Source: Euwallacea fornicatus
Lineage: Eukaryota > Arthropoda > Insecta > Coleoptera > Curculionidae
Assembly (NCBI RefSeq): GCF_040115645.1
Contig: NC_089568.1
Coordinates: forward strand, 1,860,001 to 1,924,000
DNA: 64,000 nucleotides
Direction: 5' to 3'
In this document: piece after piece, positions 21,801-32,651 of the stretch
How positions within the stretch are numbered: the first letter of the stretch is position 1
Layout: each line of letters starts with the position of its first letter
Made by a program: the position numbers and the translations under genes
The notes under the pieces: model-generated
Told to the model about the DNA's origin: nothing
What the model saw: the letters and a program-made list of their open reading frames with translations, nothing else
Databases searched by the model: none

Positions 21801-24800
21801 GTGTGTGAAGCTTGTTTGCATATCAAAAAACAAATAATAATAATAAATGAGAGTTTTAAGAAGTAGCTTAATTCCGCTTAATGAAGTCGTTGTTTCGGGC
21901 CTGAATCAAGACAACATGAAGAACCTTGGATCCTCATTGCTGATGCTGATTTTACGAGGTGACAAGGAAGAGTGCGTTTAATTTAAGTAATTGCATGCAG
22001 GATAGATAACAATATTAGTTTGAGCAAGTTCCTTATAAATGATAATAAGGAATAGTAATTCCTTACCTGTCTGGCTCAATTTAGTTTCTTTGTTGCGCAA
22101 TCGTTAAACGTGTATTTCAAACCGTTTCGTTTCATTATCAACACAATAGATGACTCAAAAGGCGAGCGTTTTAGTTAACGACCTGGGGAGTTTTTATCCC
22201 GTCCTGCAGTTTTATAGCTTCAGACTTTTTCCTGCTAAATAAATGACTGGTTTTCTACATTGTTGGAAAAGGTTTGTTCCTCTCGCGTTTATGAACCGGA
22301 AAGATTTTAGGGATTCACGGTCCCGTTTCACCATAGAAATCTTCGAATTTCCAGCGATTTTTCTCGCCAAACACCTTTGAACACCTCCAGCTCTTTACGC
22401 TTTAGTCTTACCTTACTAAATAAACGATTTTGTTGGTGAATAGCCGAGCATGCCTCAAATATTCGTTGCAGATATGGGTCTGCATACATTGAATAGAGTA
22501 TCAGAATGCTTAATGGCTTGGAAATTGTATGAAACGGAATTTTCTCTCTAATGTGTGGCTTGATATTTATGAACTCACATCTCTTGCTATACGTTAAACA
22601 CATTAAGCTCGCTTTGATTAATTAGTATTCCGGGACATGATAAGAAATTTTCTAGCGGCACTATGTGACTTGGATTATGCATTTCACACAGATTGTTAAA
22701 GTTATCTGGGTAATACCTATTCAGATCCTTTTAATGACATTATCTCCTCTCACACACATGCATTGCATGTAGCAATTAAATTGAAAATCGTTTGAAAATC
22801 TGCATTCCGATTTTCGTTTCCTACGGGTTACGTTCTCCCTAGCGTAAAGATTATTTTTCATATCATCTGTACAGTAATGCCGTAAAGTGATTTACGGACG
22901 CTATTATTCGGCAAAGTTCAAGTGAAAATAGTCACAAGCTCCATTTTGAGGATTTTTTTTTTTTCAATTAACCTGAACCCATTAAGAGTCCACACTTTGC
23001 ATCATTAAACAAGAACTTTTTTGGAACATTAAACCGAAACTTGGCGGCTCTTATAAAGGACAGTTAATTAAAATTTAAACTCTGATTGCTGAACGTTCAA
23101 TTATCAATATTAAAAAGTTCTGGCCTTGGACACACCTTTAAGTTTGCTAAATAAGTTTAATTAAAAAAAATTTTTTCAAATTGCTATGGAAAAGACTCCC
23201 CCTTATTAAGTCGTAAGCCTATCGCCTTGGGACACTTTACGAAAGGAAAGCGCGTGTAATAGTCAAGATAAGAATCGTATTTCAGACTACACCTTAAGCA
23301 GAAACCATTATAGCTCTTTTATGAGACAAGATAAAATCGAATTTTAGTGGCTCACGCCTTATTTTTTAACACTGACTCTGTTCATACTCCCTTGAAAAAA
23401 GGGATAATAATTCGCTAAATAAGGGTATTTTTAAGGTTCAAATGCGGTTAATTGACTCTACCATGACAAATCCTGTAGCGGTGTCAAATAGTAAACATCT
23501 GCTTAACACAATGACATGCGAATTCCATTAAATGCATTTCAGGACTATCAAATGACTCAGCTAACTGTAATGATAATTGTATGTTTTCTGAAATTTATTG
23601 ATTGGGCCGTTTGTTGCTTTATTGTTGCTAGCTATTCATCCTTTGTCGAGTCTATTATTTCTACATTTTTTCTCTTCTCGGCAATGATAGAGGGAAGAAG
23701 GCTAGGAGTTTACAAAATTCAACTATTTTTATTTTGAGAAAAGATCACATAAAATTCCATAAAGTACTGAAAGGTGCTACCTACGGTCTGCATCCTGTGA
23801 TAGCTGTGTCGTTCCAAGCGAAAAATGAAAAAGGACAGTTATGAAACTACGTTCTTTCTAGGTTCTTGAACAAGTACTTATTGATCACTTTGTACTATCG
23901 AAAGCAAGCAAGTTCTATCTCGCATTCAACAATCGCGAAATATCTTACCACTGGTACACATTTTGTAGTAATGAAATTTCCCCCGCTCACAAGCAACAAT
24001 TGTCGTATTGATGTTTTTTCAGTAATAGAAAATATCAATAATAACAAGAACCAAATTACGAGAAACTACAAGAAATATTTAAGGGAAAGTTTTTGGCTAT
24101 TAATTAAATAGCCATGAATACGTAGGAGCATGCCCCACCCATGGTAACAACCAAATCTTATTACTTGACATTTTTTTCAAATTAATGAGTTTAATTCTGT
24201 TTATTCTCAATTAGTTCTGTATTTCCCTTACCTTTCAAAATTAACTTTCGTTTTTCTAAATTAGGTAAATTTAAAATAGCAAAATTTAGGCGGGTATATA
24301 TATATATATATATATTATATGACAAAAAGGTAGTTTCGTATATATTTTGAATTATTGATACTATACAGGCACCTTAAAGACAACCATTGAATCCTCCATT
24401 TATGAGATAAATGTATACATATAACCTCTTATTGCTGCATTAGTACCAATAATAATAGACTAATACTCATGTCCACAACGTTATTTGTTATTCCGAAGGC
24501 AACATCATTAAGGTAAATCCAGCAGAGTAAAAATCACCCCTAAACATTTATTCCGCTCAGTCTGATTGATTGTAACTGGCACGATATTCATAAATTCCAG
24601 TAGAGAACATAAAAAACCAGACCTCATAATAAAGTTGTTAGTAGATTATGTCGAAACAAATTCGTGATGATCTTATCAGAGCCTTTAAAAATAGCTACTA
24701 CTGTATGTATAAGGTGACTCAGGAACTTTTCTCTCCACCTTTGAAACTGCAATAATTGGAACATGGATGTGGAAAGCAAAATAATATATGAATTATGTAT

Positions 24801-27800
24801 GAGTTTTAACCTCAGCTGGTGATTACGCGAGTATGACAATTGTAGTTTTAAAAACTAGAGCTTTCCGTTGAATCGCAACTGAGAGCGTTAAAGAAGCACT
24901 CAAATTCCTAGCACTTTCATGGTTGAACACGATGAGATATGTCCTTCTCCATTTCTCCATTTCCGACAACATTAGCATCTATGGTTTCCGTGTCTTTATT
25001 TAAAATGCACGTCGAAAGCGTCTCTTCTGAAAGCTCCCGTCAGACGCCTCAACAAGAGACGTGCGGCCAAAATACACAAAGAACCGGAGGTATAAACACA
25101 GTGAAAGCTCGAGCTGAAATGGAAAAAATATCACTTTTAATATTTCAAAGAGCACTTAATAAATTCCCGTCATGGGGCTCGGAGCGGAAAATTGAGATGG
25201 TTGTTTTCATTGATTTTTGCTCTGCAGAAAGATGAGCGAGTCATATTTTTCGAGTTCACAATAGTTTCAATTCCAAATATGCAGTTAATTTGGTATTTCT
25301 TTACTTTATTGCTTTTAGTGCAACATCCAATGCAATTCGTGTTTGTTGCAATTAAAGTCTAATGATGACGTAGATTGGTATGGGAGCAGCGTAATAACTC
25401 CTCGCTTCCCTTCAAATTATAAAATGCCTGAGAATTAACATAGCATCAATCTCGTGGAAGTTCAACATCTCCCCATTACAAAATTCACCTTTCCTCCTAA
25501 TAACTCCATAAAGTAAATAAACGGCGCATTTCGCTTGTATCCACAAGGCCAAAAATTTTAATCGCCACCTTCAAACAACCTAGAACGTGCAAAGTGTAAC
25601 TATTCCCCAAATTTATACGAGACTTTGTCAGATAAAAGTGTCCTTTTCAAGAATAATTAAACTGTCTCAGAACTTCATCTGTATTATAATCATTTTTATT
25701 GCAACTTTAGCGTTTCCGTAACGTCTTAATAGAATTAAAAGCCGGAAGAAATTTATTTCCAGAAAAGAATTTTACTAAGGGAGCACCGTAATGGCTATTC
25801 GTTTGCTTAGTAGCAATTTGGAGAAATTGTGGGAATTAAAAGACGTTGATTAGACATTTTATTGTTGTTCTGGAAAGGCGATAGAGTAGGAATGAAAATG
25901 CCTTTTTGGTATGATTTTTACGGTTACAGCTCCCCCGTATTTTTATTTTTACTATTGAATCACTTTTAATCCACTTTTACAAGCTATTATTGCATAAACA
26001 TGCAACATTACATACATGAAAATCCCATTAACGACACTTAGGCTATAAGAAACTAATCTAAGGCCATTATTGATATCGGAACTTTCAAAGTTTCTGGGAA
26101 GTTTATAAGTAACAATGAGGTTTCAAATACTAAAGGTACTTACCCACAAATCATTAGTAAGTTTCTCAAACTTCAGTGTTGTTTGTAATGGCTGTTTCGC
26201 ATTAAACAGAAGCGTATCTGCTTTGAATGTTGGATTAATTAGTTTAGTTAGACGAAAATCACGAATTATTATTGGCAGAAAAGAATATTTTAAGTTCTAC
26301 ATCTCGATACCAAATTTTGTCAACTTTTTCCCAAAACCATTAAGTAACTTTGAACCTCAACTTCCTAAACAATAGGGTGCTAATAATACATAACAATGTC
26401 GTTTCCTTTGGCACTTATTGTGTCAGTGTTAATGGAAAAATCGTGTCTCCCGCCAACACTAACATCTTTTTCCGAGCATATTACTCCTCAGAGCCCCAAG
26501 AAAACCCCGAAGCTTATTTCCGGTTTTTATTAAATGCATTTTTTAATTAGCAAACCCGTAAAAGTCCACATAAAAATCAATTATGTTTGAAGCTTAATGG
26601 TGACTTAAAGTCCTCTCACAGTCATTAAAACTGGCTGTAATGGGTTTCGTTGTATGCAAAATGGGGCGACATCATTTAAAGATTAAGGATTAAGGAGGGA
26701 GGAAAAGAAGTGAGAATTATATTTCATCCCCCACATTAGGGTGGATTTGTATTTTTAATCCATGCGACAAACGTGCAAGGACTAACAATTCTGGGAGAAT
26801 GAGAAATTGTCAATGGGTTTTTCACACAACCTTTACATGCTCTGCTTTTTTTTTCGAAATTTATGGATTCCATTAGGACACAAAAGAATTGATGGGTATG
26901 GATTTTATCTGGAATACAACACCCAACAGCATTCGAAGCCCGATTGTCAGAAATATGAAGATATCAGATTACCGGCAAAAAGAGATATCAACAGTATGAA
27001 AACTACAGGGAGTATTGGTCGTGAGTATATCTCGTGGGTCTAGACTTTCCACAATTACAAAGAGTTATTTTTGAGGGTTTCCGTATCTAATTTCCCAGAT
27101 TTAAAGTAATTCCAAAAATTTAGTAGAAAATCGAAACAAGTTATTTTCAAAAAGGGGCCAAAAGTCCTCGATGGCTGATTTATGAATACAAAGGGATCTG
27201 TGCAAAACTGAGCTTAAAAATTCAAGCCCATCTGCAGACCATGGACCTGCAGGGGTATAGATGTACAGTGGTTAAAAAAAACGAAACAATACGTATAAAC
27301 AATAAAATAAATTGCGCAAAGATTGATTGCAAAAATGAGAACTCAGACAACTCGCTTCACATTCAGTCAACCAATTATTATACGAAAATATACACAGAAC
27401 GAAAATTACTGAAAGACTGCAACAAATCCTGGCAAAGGGGAAGAAAATCGTCACAACTGGACCATTCTGAATCCTCTTTGCTTTATAAAACAAACACGAC
27501 TGTGCCGGTTTTCTTTACCTTGCAAACACTTTCGAGGAACATTTCCAAATATATATTTTTTTCTTTGCATTTTATGAATAGTTATTTACATATATCTATG
27601 TAAATTTAAGTGTTCTTAGGGGACTCTGCAACTTTTACCGTTTCAAAGAATACAATAATGCCCCATAATAGAAGCGCAATTTGACAGAAGTTAAATTTCG
27701 CATTCCGAAGGATTACTGAAACTAATAAAAATATTGAATTCAGAAATTTCAATTCATTTCTTTGGACATTTCACGTTTTTTCGTGTCAAGAAATTCTAAA

Positions 27801-28544
27801 AAAAAAAATAAAAAAAATAAATGAAATGGGAATAATCTATCACTTTGTTTGATAAACGACAAAACGTTAAAGAATGTTCTGAGTAAAATTGAGTTTGCCT
27901 CTGAAGGAATACTCTCATATCTCATAGGGAGGATAATTCCATTGTGTTAATGCTCAGTTGTATATTTCCATCTTAAACTCCACCTGTAGTTAAAATTAAA
28001 ACTTGATGGATACACCTATAATGACATATACACACGTGCCAGTTGCACTTCTGTCTTATTTTAACTAGTTACATGTAATTGCGAATTTACTTCCTTGTTA
28101 GAGTAGGCACTAATCTACGTCGAAAAAATGAACTATGGTTTGTTGTACATTTAGAGTATCAGTATCATGCATGGGGCAGTACTACAGAGACGTTTAGATT
28201 TTTACGGCTTATTTAGAACGTCCTAAGAAGGTTATTTTTTACTTTCAACTTTTATCCCTAAATTTGTGGCGGCCGTAAATAACGTGAAAGTTTCGTTCCT
28301 TGTCATTGGCGGATACAGATGTGTGTAAGTGAAGGAAGCAACTCTTCAGCGCGACGTCACTGGCAACGCACACATTTGATTTTCCTCATTTTTCCTTTGT
28401 TACTGTTTGCTTTAGTTTCAAAGTGTTGTGTGATAAAATCTGATACCAAACTTAGTGATTGTGTGTTGACGTTTTGATTTTCATACAGGAGGGTGATTTA
28501 ATCGGGAATAACATACGCAAGCCGTCGATTCGTTAAAGAATATA
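21801..28544. other. Intergenic AT-rich DNA, no gene recognised
   Basis: About 6.7 kb with no protein-like frame that I recognise. It holds a short AAT-rich run near 21835-21846 and a TA microsatellite (24295-24314). Just before the next transposon there is a CpG-richer stretch at about 28265-28450, described under findings. The 120-codon frame at 27241-27603 is of low complexity and unrecognised. Confidence 0.5.
24295..24314. repeat. (TA)10 microsatellite
   Basis: Ten uninterrupted TA units followed by TTATAT. Confidence 0.9.
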
Positions 28545-29997
28545 AAGGGTGTCCCAGGACAAAAATGTCCACCCTGAATATATTTTCTGTAATTTGTTAA
28601 AAAAAAAAGCTAAGTTCTGTCATCTGCGATGGAGAGAGGGACATCATTAGGCGAAAAAGTTGCTTTGGAAATGTCATCCCTCTACCCCTTGAAACCATCC
28701 CTTTGATATTTTCAAATCGGGAAGGAGGTTTTGTTACACTTCGCTTGAGAGGTAATTTGATTCTTCACATGGTGGAGTTTTACTTTTTATATCTGCACGT
28801 CTGTCTTGTAAAACCTAAACAAAAACCGAATAACGTGAACACAACCATGAATGTTATTTTAGTAATTGCTGAAGAAGCACAGTTAGACTCAAAATACCTC
28901 GTCGTACCAAATGTATCAGTAACAGTGACATTGCAAATATGCCATTTAAAATTGTTAAACAATTAGAGGGAGAATTTATTGACATTTTCCGGCGCACTTA
29001 GTGGTTCTAGTGCTTCGTGGTAAGACATCACTTTGCAGTTCGTTTAATTTTTAATTTAATTAAAGTGGTTTACACATTACGAGAATATGTCGAGATTGTG
29101 AGTCTGAGTTACAAAACTAATAATACTGCCAGGGCGGCATCTCGTGCATTCAATTTAAGCCATTCTGACGAAACGGTATGCCACCCTTGTGTATCCAAGT
29201 TGCTAATGAAATTCAATGAGATTGATTTCATCCAAAATTAAAAAAAAACACGAAGTCGGCCGCCCAATAAGAGATTATGATGTCCAAGCCGCGGTTCTGG
29301 AGTATGTCCATTTGGAAAATATGCTGAGGAATGCGGCGTTTTCGACAGCGCTGCTCATAGAATTTCAGAAGGGGGAAAATTCTGCCCTTATGTCATTAAC
29401 GAATGCAGGAATTAAATGAGGACGATTTTTAACACAACATTTTCTGACGAATGTTTGTTTTATTTAAATGGTCATGTTAACAGACATAGCTGTCGTTCCT
29501 GGAGCGACGTCAATCTTCTTTCATGCCCAGAGACCAGTACTCAACAACCGCGAAAATTGAACGTTTAGGCAGGCATTTTGACTGATCACATTTTTGGACC
29601 ATTATCCATTCCTGGAAACTTAAAAAAAAACTATCTACAACTTCTACGAGCCGCCAATTCTCCCAGAATAACTGCGATACTTGAACAAGATCCCCGACTC
29701 TTAGAATATTTAATTCGTTTTTTAACAGAATGGAGCGCCTTCGCACTACACTGGCTCGGCAATTTCTACGTGAAAAATTCCCTGGAAGACGGGTTGGCAG
29801 AGAAGGTCCGGTGGAGTGGCCCGCAAGATTCCCTGACCTTAGTCCCATGGATTTTTCCTTATGACGGACGGGTGCAGGGATGAAATTTGAAAAATAACGT
29901 TCGCCTCACCTATCAAAGTTTACGTCTTTTAGCGTTGGTTTTTTGACACGCAACAGGAACGATATTCGGAGTGGACAGTTTTTCCTGGGACGCCCAG
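28545..29997 (+). mobile_element. Mariner-like element, copy A, 3'-deleted
   Basis: The left end begins AAGGGTGTCCCAGGAC at 28545 after TA (28543-28544). The right end, in reverse complement, begins CTGGGCGTCCCAGGA at 29997, followed by CG in place of TA. The terminal repeats align for about 130 bp; the left arm is longer (to about 28830) because the inner part of the right arm was lost. The deletion joins the transposase at the PMDFSL block directly to the inner right repeat near 29860-29880. Same family as the element at 31501-32649: both left arms share a GGTAATTT stretch and a TACCCCTTGAAA-like stretch. Confidence 0.85.
29053..29870 (+). pseudogene. ITm transposase of copy A, truncated and frameshifted
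   Basis: The frame opens with VVYTLREYVEIVSLSYKTNN and AARAFN-like residues (ASRAFNLSHSDET), a helix-turn-helix region. It continues in other frames through DYDVQAAVLEYVHLENMLRN-like sequence near 29275. The first catalytic block is FSDECLFYLNGHVNRHS near 29438-29490, Asp kept. TDHIFGPLSIPGNLKKNYLQ follows near 29581-29640. The second block reads QNGAPSHY near 29730, Asn replacing the usual Asp. The last block stops within PMDFSL, and the C-terminal 60 or so residues are deleted. Stops and frameshifts occur throughout, so this copy is inactive. Confidence 0.85.
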
Positions 29998-30995
29998 CGC
30001 ATCAAATCCGACACTTGAATCCCAGGTCGAATTTAAAACTAACTTATGACGTCGGGTCCGATTACTTTTATTTCCGATATCGCCAAAATTATCGATCTCT
30101 GATAACGAGCGCTATTTTTCCCACTAATGGCTGTTTTTAATATCCCCCAGTGTTTGTCCCTTTTATGTCCCCCACTGTATGACAGTTACGAATTCCCTTT
30201 GAGTAATGCTTTTAGCAAATGCATCCTGCAAGTGCAAACGTGAAAGAGCACATTTTTTCGCCCGATGCTAATAGCGTTTTAGTCTCGAGTGGGTTTTTGT
30301 TCCTGCCTTTCAGTTGTTGTAAAACGTAGCGGTGACGTATCCTGTTAAAGTTGGAAAATGGATTGCGTCTTTGTTTTGAAAGAGTAGAGTTTTATAGATA
30401 TGCATGTGGGTCGGCCCTAATGCCTGCCGAGGGAAGGCGAGATCTGAATAATTCCATAGTTCGGGGCCACAGTAATAAACCGGACTAATTAGGGGGAGAC
30501 TAAAACACTTTTCCGAAATGAAAGTGCGTTTCCTCGTTTATTTTTAATAAGCCCCTGTGACGGGGTACACAGTACGTGCCTTAATCCCATCTCGCTAATA
30601 TTTTTCAATTTTCCCCGACGAAATTATTAATATAGTCTTTATTAACGAGGCTTCATAAAACGTGAGCTTCAACCCCATGTCGCTCGTTTATATTTTAGAG
30701 GGTTATAAATAAAGTGATTTTGAATGTTGTTTTTAGTAAATTAAAATTTGTAAATGTGCCTTTTATGCTTCATTTGCGGATATCGTTAATTTCATGACTT
30801 CATTCTGGAGGGAAATGTTGATTTTTTTTTATGAATGCTGCACGCCTGCTCCACAAACAATCGGTTACCATTACTGATAATCTATCGCTGTTGATGGGTT
30901 TGCTGAAAATTGGAGGAATTTCTATTTATGGATTAATTCATATGCGTCCATGTGACACGAACGAAACGTTCCACGCACTTGATCGGTAGAAGTGA

Positions 30996-31049
30996 TGCGT
31001 CAGAGGCCATAGAGGCCTTAAGGTTCTATGGCAGAAAATGGTTGACGCA
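30996..31049. repeat. Nested short palindrome
   Basis: Outer arms TGCGTCA (30996-31002) and TGACGCA (31043-31049) enclose an inner palindrome, CCATAGAGG ... TTCTATGG (31007-31031), centred on CCTTAAGG. The strand could fold into a two-step hairpin. Confidence 0.7.
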
Positions 31050-31069
31050 GAATTATTCAAGTAGCACTA

Positions 31070-31235
31070 GGACGAAAGGAATGAAAGAACGAAAGAAGAA
31101 AAGAAGGGGAGAAAAATAGAAGGAATAAAGGGACAAAGGAGTGAAGGAAAAATAATGAATAATGAACCGAAGAATGAATAGATGCACGATTGACTGAACA
31201 AATGAAGAAGACACACACACACACATATATATATA
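31070..31235. repeat. Purine tract and (AC)n(AT)n microsatellite
   Basis: From 31070 to about 31200 the plus strand is almost all A and G, made of degenerate GAAA, AGGA and GAATGAA units. (AC)n follows at about 31210-31224, then (AT)n to about 31235. The open frames here on the minus strand are by-products of this composition. Confidence 0.8.
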
Positions 31236-31500
31236 ATAGTCCCATTTAATTGATGAAGACGATGAGGTTGCAGAGACGCAACACCTTGATCCTATTGGGC
31301 AAGGATTTGTTGTCTCAAGCATTACTTCCTCTAACATTCATGAAATCTGAAGTTTTCTCCATTACGTGTTGGACGTGCCGTTGTGTACTCCTCAAAAGAT
31401 GATGTCGGTCAACGAGGTAATACCCAGTCAGTGGGCTAGATACCGAAACCTGTGTTATCATTAAATTTTGTAATGTATCTATCAACTGCTCCCGAATAAA

Positions 31501-32649
31501 CAGAGTGTTTCCGGGAAAATTGCCGCGAATGCAAATCTAATGGGTCGCTGATGTAAAAACGCTTGAACTTTGATAAGGAGATGGACATCGTTCGGTGAAA
31601 AAGTTGCTTATGAAGTGCCATGTATGTGCCCCTGGAAATCGCCTCTTTGAAATGGTCATATTGGAAGAGGAGTCGTGTTACACTACTAGTTCGAAAGGTA
31701 ATTTTGTTCTCTACGGGTCAAGCTTTTATGCTCTATTTTTGTACAGGAATCTTACAGAAATTAAACAGGCATCATTGTCGTCACAGGAATGACATCAATT
31801 CTTATTTGTTGCGAGAGATCCATATTTGACAACCTCAAAAATTCAATATTTGGGCAGGAATTGTGGATGATCATATTGTTGGCCCATTTTTCGTTCCTGG
31901 GAACTTAAAAGGAAAAAACTATCTACAACTTTTACTAGAAACCGTATCTCCTAGGGTGATTGACATACTTTAACTAAATCCTCGCCTCTTTGAACAAGAA
32001 GTAGTTTTTCGACAGGATAGAGCGCCTCTACACTATATTGCTGCACTCCGACAATTTTTAAATGAGGAATTCCTTGGAAGATGGATTTGTAGAGGTGGTC
32101 CAGTTAAATGGCCTGTGAGATCCCCCGACCTTAGTCGCATCGATTATTTCTTATGGGGATTTTTGAAGAATAAAATTTATGACACGCAATGACTTGAGGA
32201 GCTATGTGCCCGAACCGTGAAAGAGTGGAGGTCAGCAACACCAGAAATATTAGATAATGTGCAACGACGTTTCGAGCGTCACGTGCACACGTACATGGAA
32301 ATCCACGGCGGTCACTTTTAGCATTTCTCACGAATAAATGAATGAAATATCAGTAAAAATGGTCGAAATCAAGTTATTTGGTTTTTATTTAATTGCTACA
32401 AGACTAACGTGGAAAAGTAAAAGCTTGACCATATAGAGAATAAAATTACCTGTTAAACGAGGTATAACGCAACCTCTCTTCCAATTTGCGGATTTCAAAG
32501 GGGTGGTCTGCAGGGGTAGAGGGATAGCATTCGAAAACAACTTTCTTACCAAATGATGCCCCCCTCCGTCTCAAAATTGACGTGTTTTAGCGTTGTTTTT
32601 TACAACATAAAAAATAATCAGAGTGAGCGCTTTTCCGTGGAACACCCTG
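31501..32649 (+). mobile_element. Mariner-like element, copy B, 5'-deleted
   Basis: The left end reads CAGAGTGTTTCCGGGAAAAT at 31501. The right end, in reverse complement, reads CAGGGTGTTCCACGGAAAAG at 32649, with TA at 32650-32651; the left flank is AA, a likely mutated TA. The terminal repeats run about 250 bp (31501 to about 31750, and about 32395 to 32649), sharing AGGTAATTTT, TTCTCTA and TCAAGCTTTTA. The transposase lacks its N-terminal half. It is of the same family and orientation as copy A and about 1.5 kb downstream of it. Confidence 0.88.
31785..32320 (+). pseudogene. ITm transposase of copy B, C-terminal half
   Basis: One long frame with few breaks reads AGIVDDHIVGPFFVPGNLKG, then KNYLQLLLETVSPRVIDIL and a stop. 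The second catalytic block is VVFRQDRAPLHY (Asp kept, Gly changed to Arg). RRWICRGGPVKW-like residues (GRWICRGGPVKW) follow, then RSPDLSRIDYFLWGFLKNK with the third Asp kept. After one more stop the end reads RRFERHVHTYMEIHGGHF, the usual C-terminus. The DNA-binding domain and first catalytic Asp were lost in the deletion that joins 31760 to about 31790. With only two stops, it is the best preserved transposase segment in the window. Confidence 0.9.
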
Positions 32650-32651
32650 TA

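Larger units (their letters stand above)
30000..31500. other. Intergenic spacer between two related mariner-like copies
   Basis: No gene recognised. It holds a compact nested palindrome (30996-31049), a purine-rich tract (about 31070-31200) and an AC/AT microsatellite (31210-31235). Confidence 0.6.

Noticed and set aside
27241..27603. 120-codon plus-strand frame
   Set aside because: Lys/Asn/Thr-rich, AT-driven composition and no recognisable domain.
31053..31337. 94-codon minus-strand frame rich in Phe, Leu and Ser
   Set aside because: Product of the purine tract and microsatellite on the plus strand, not a membrane protein.
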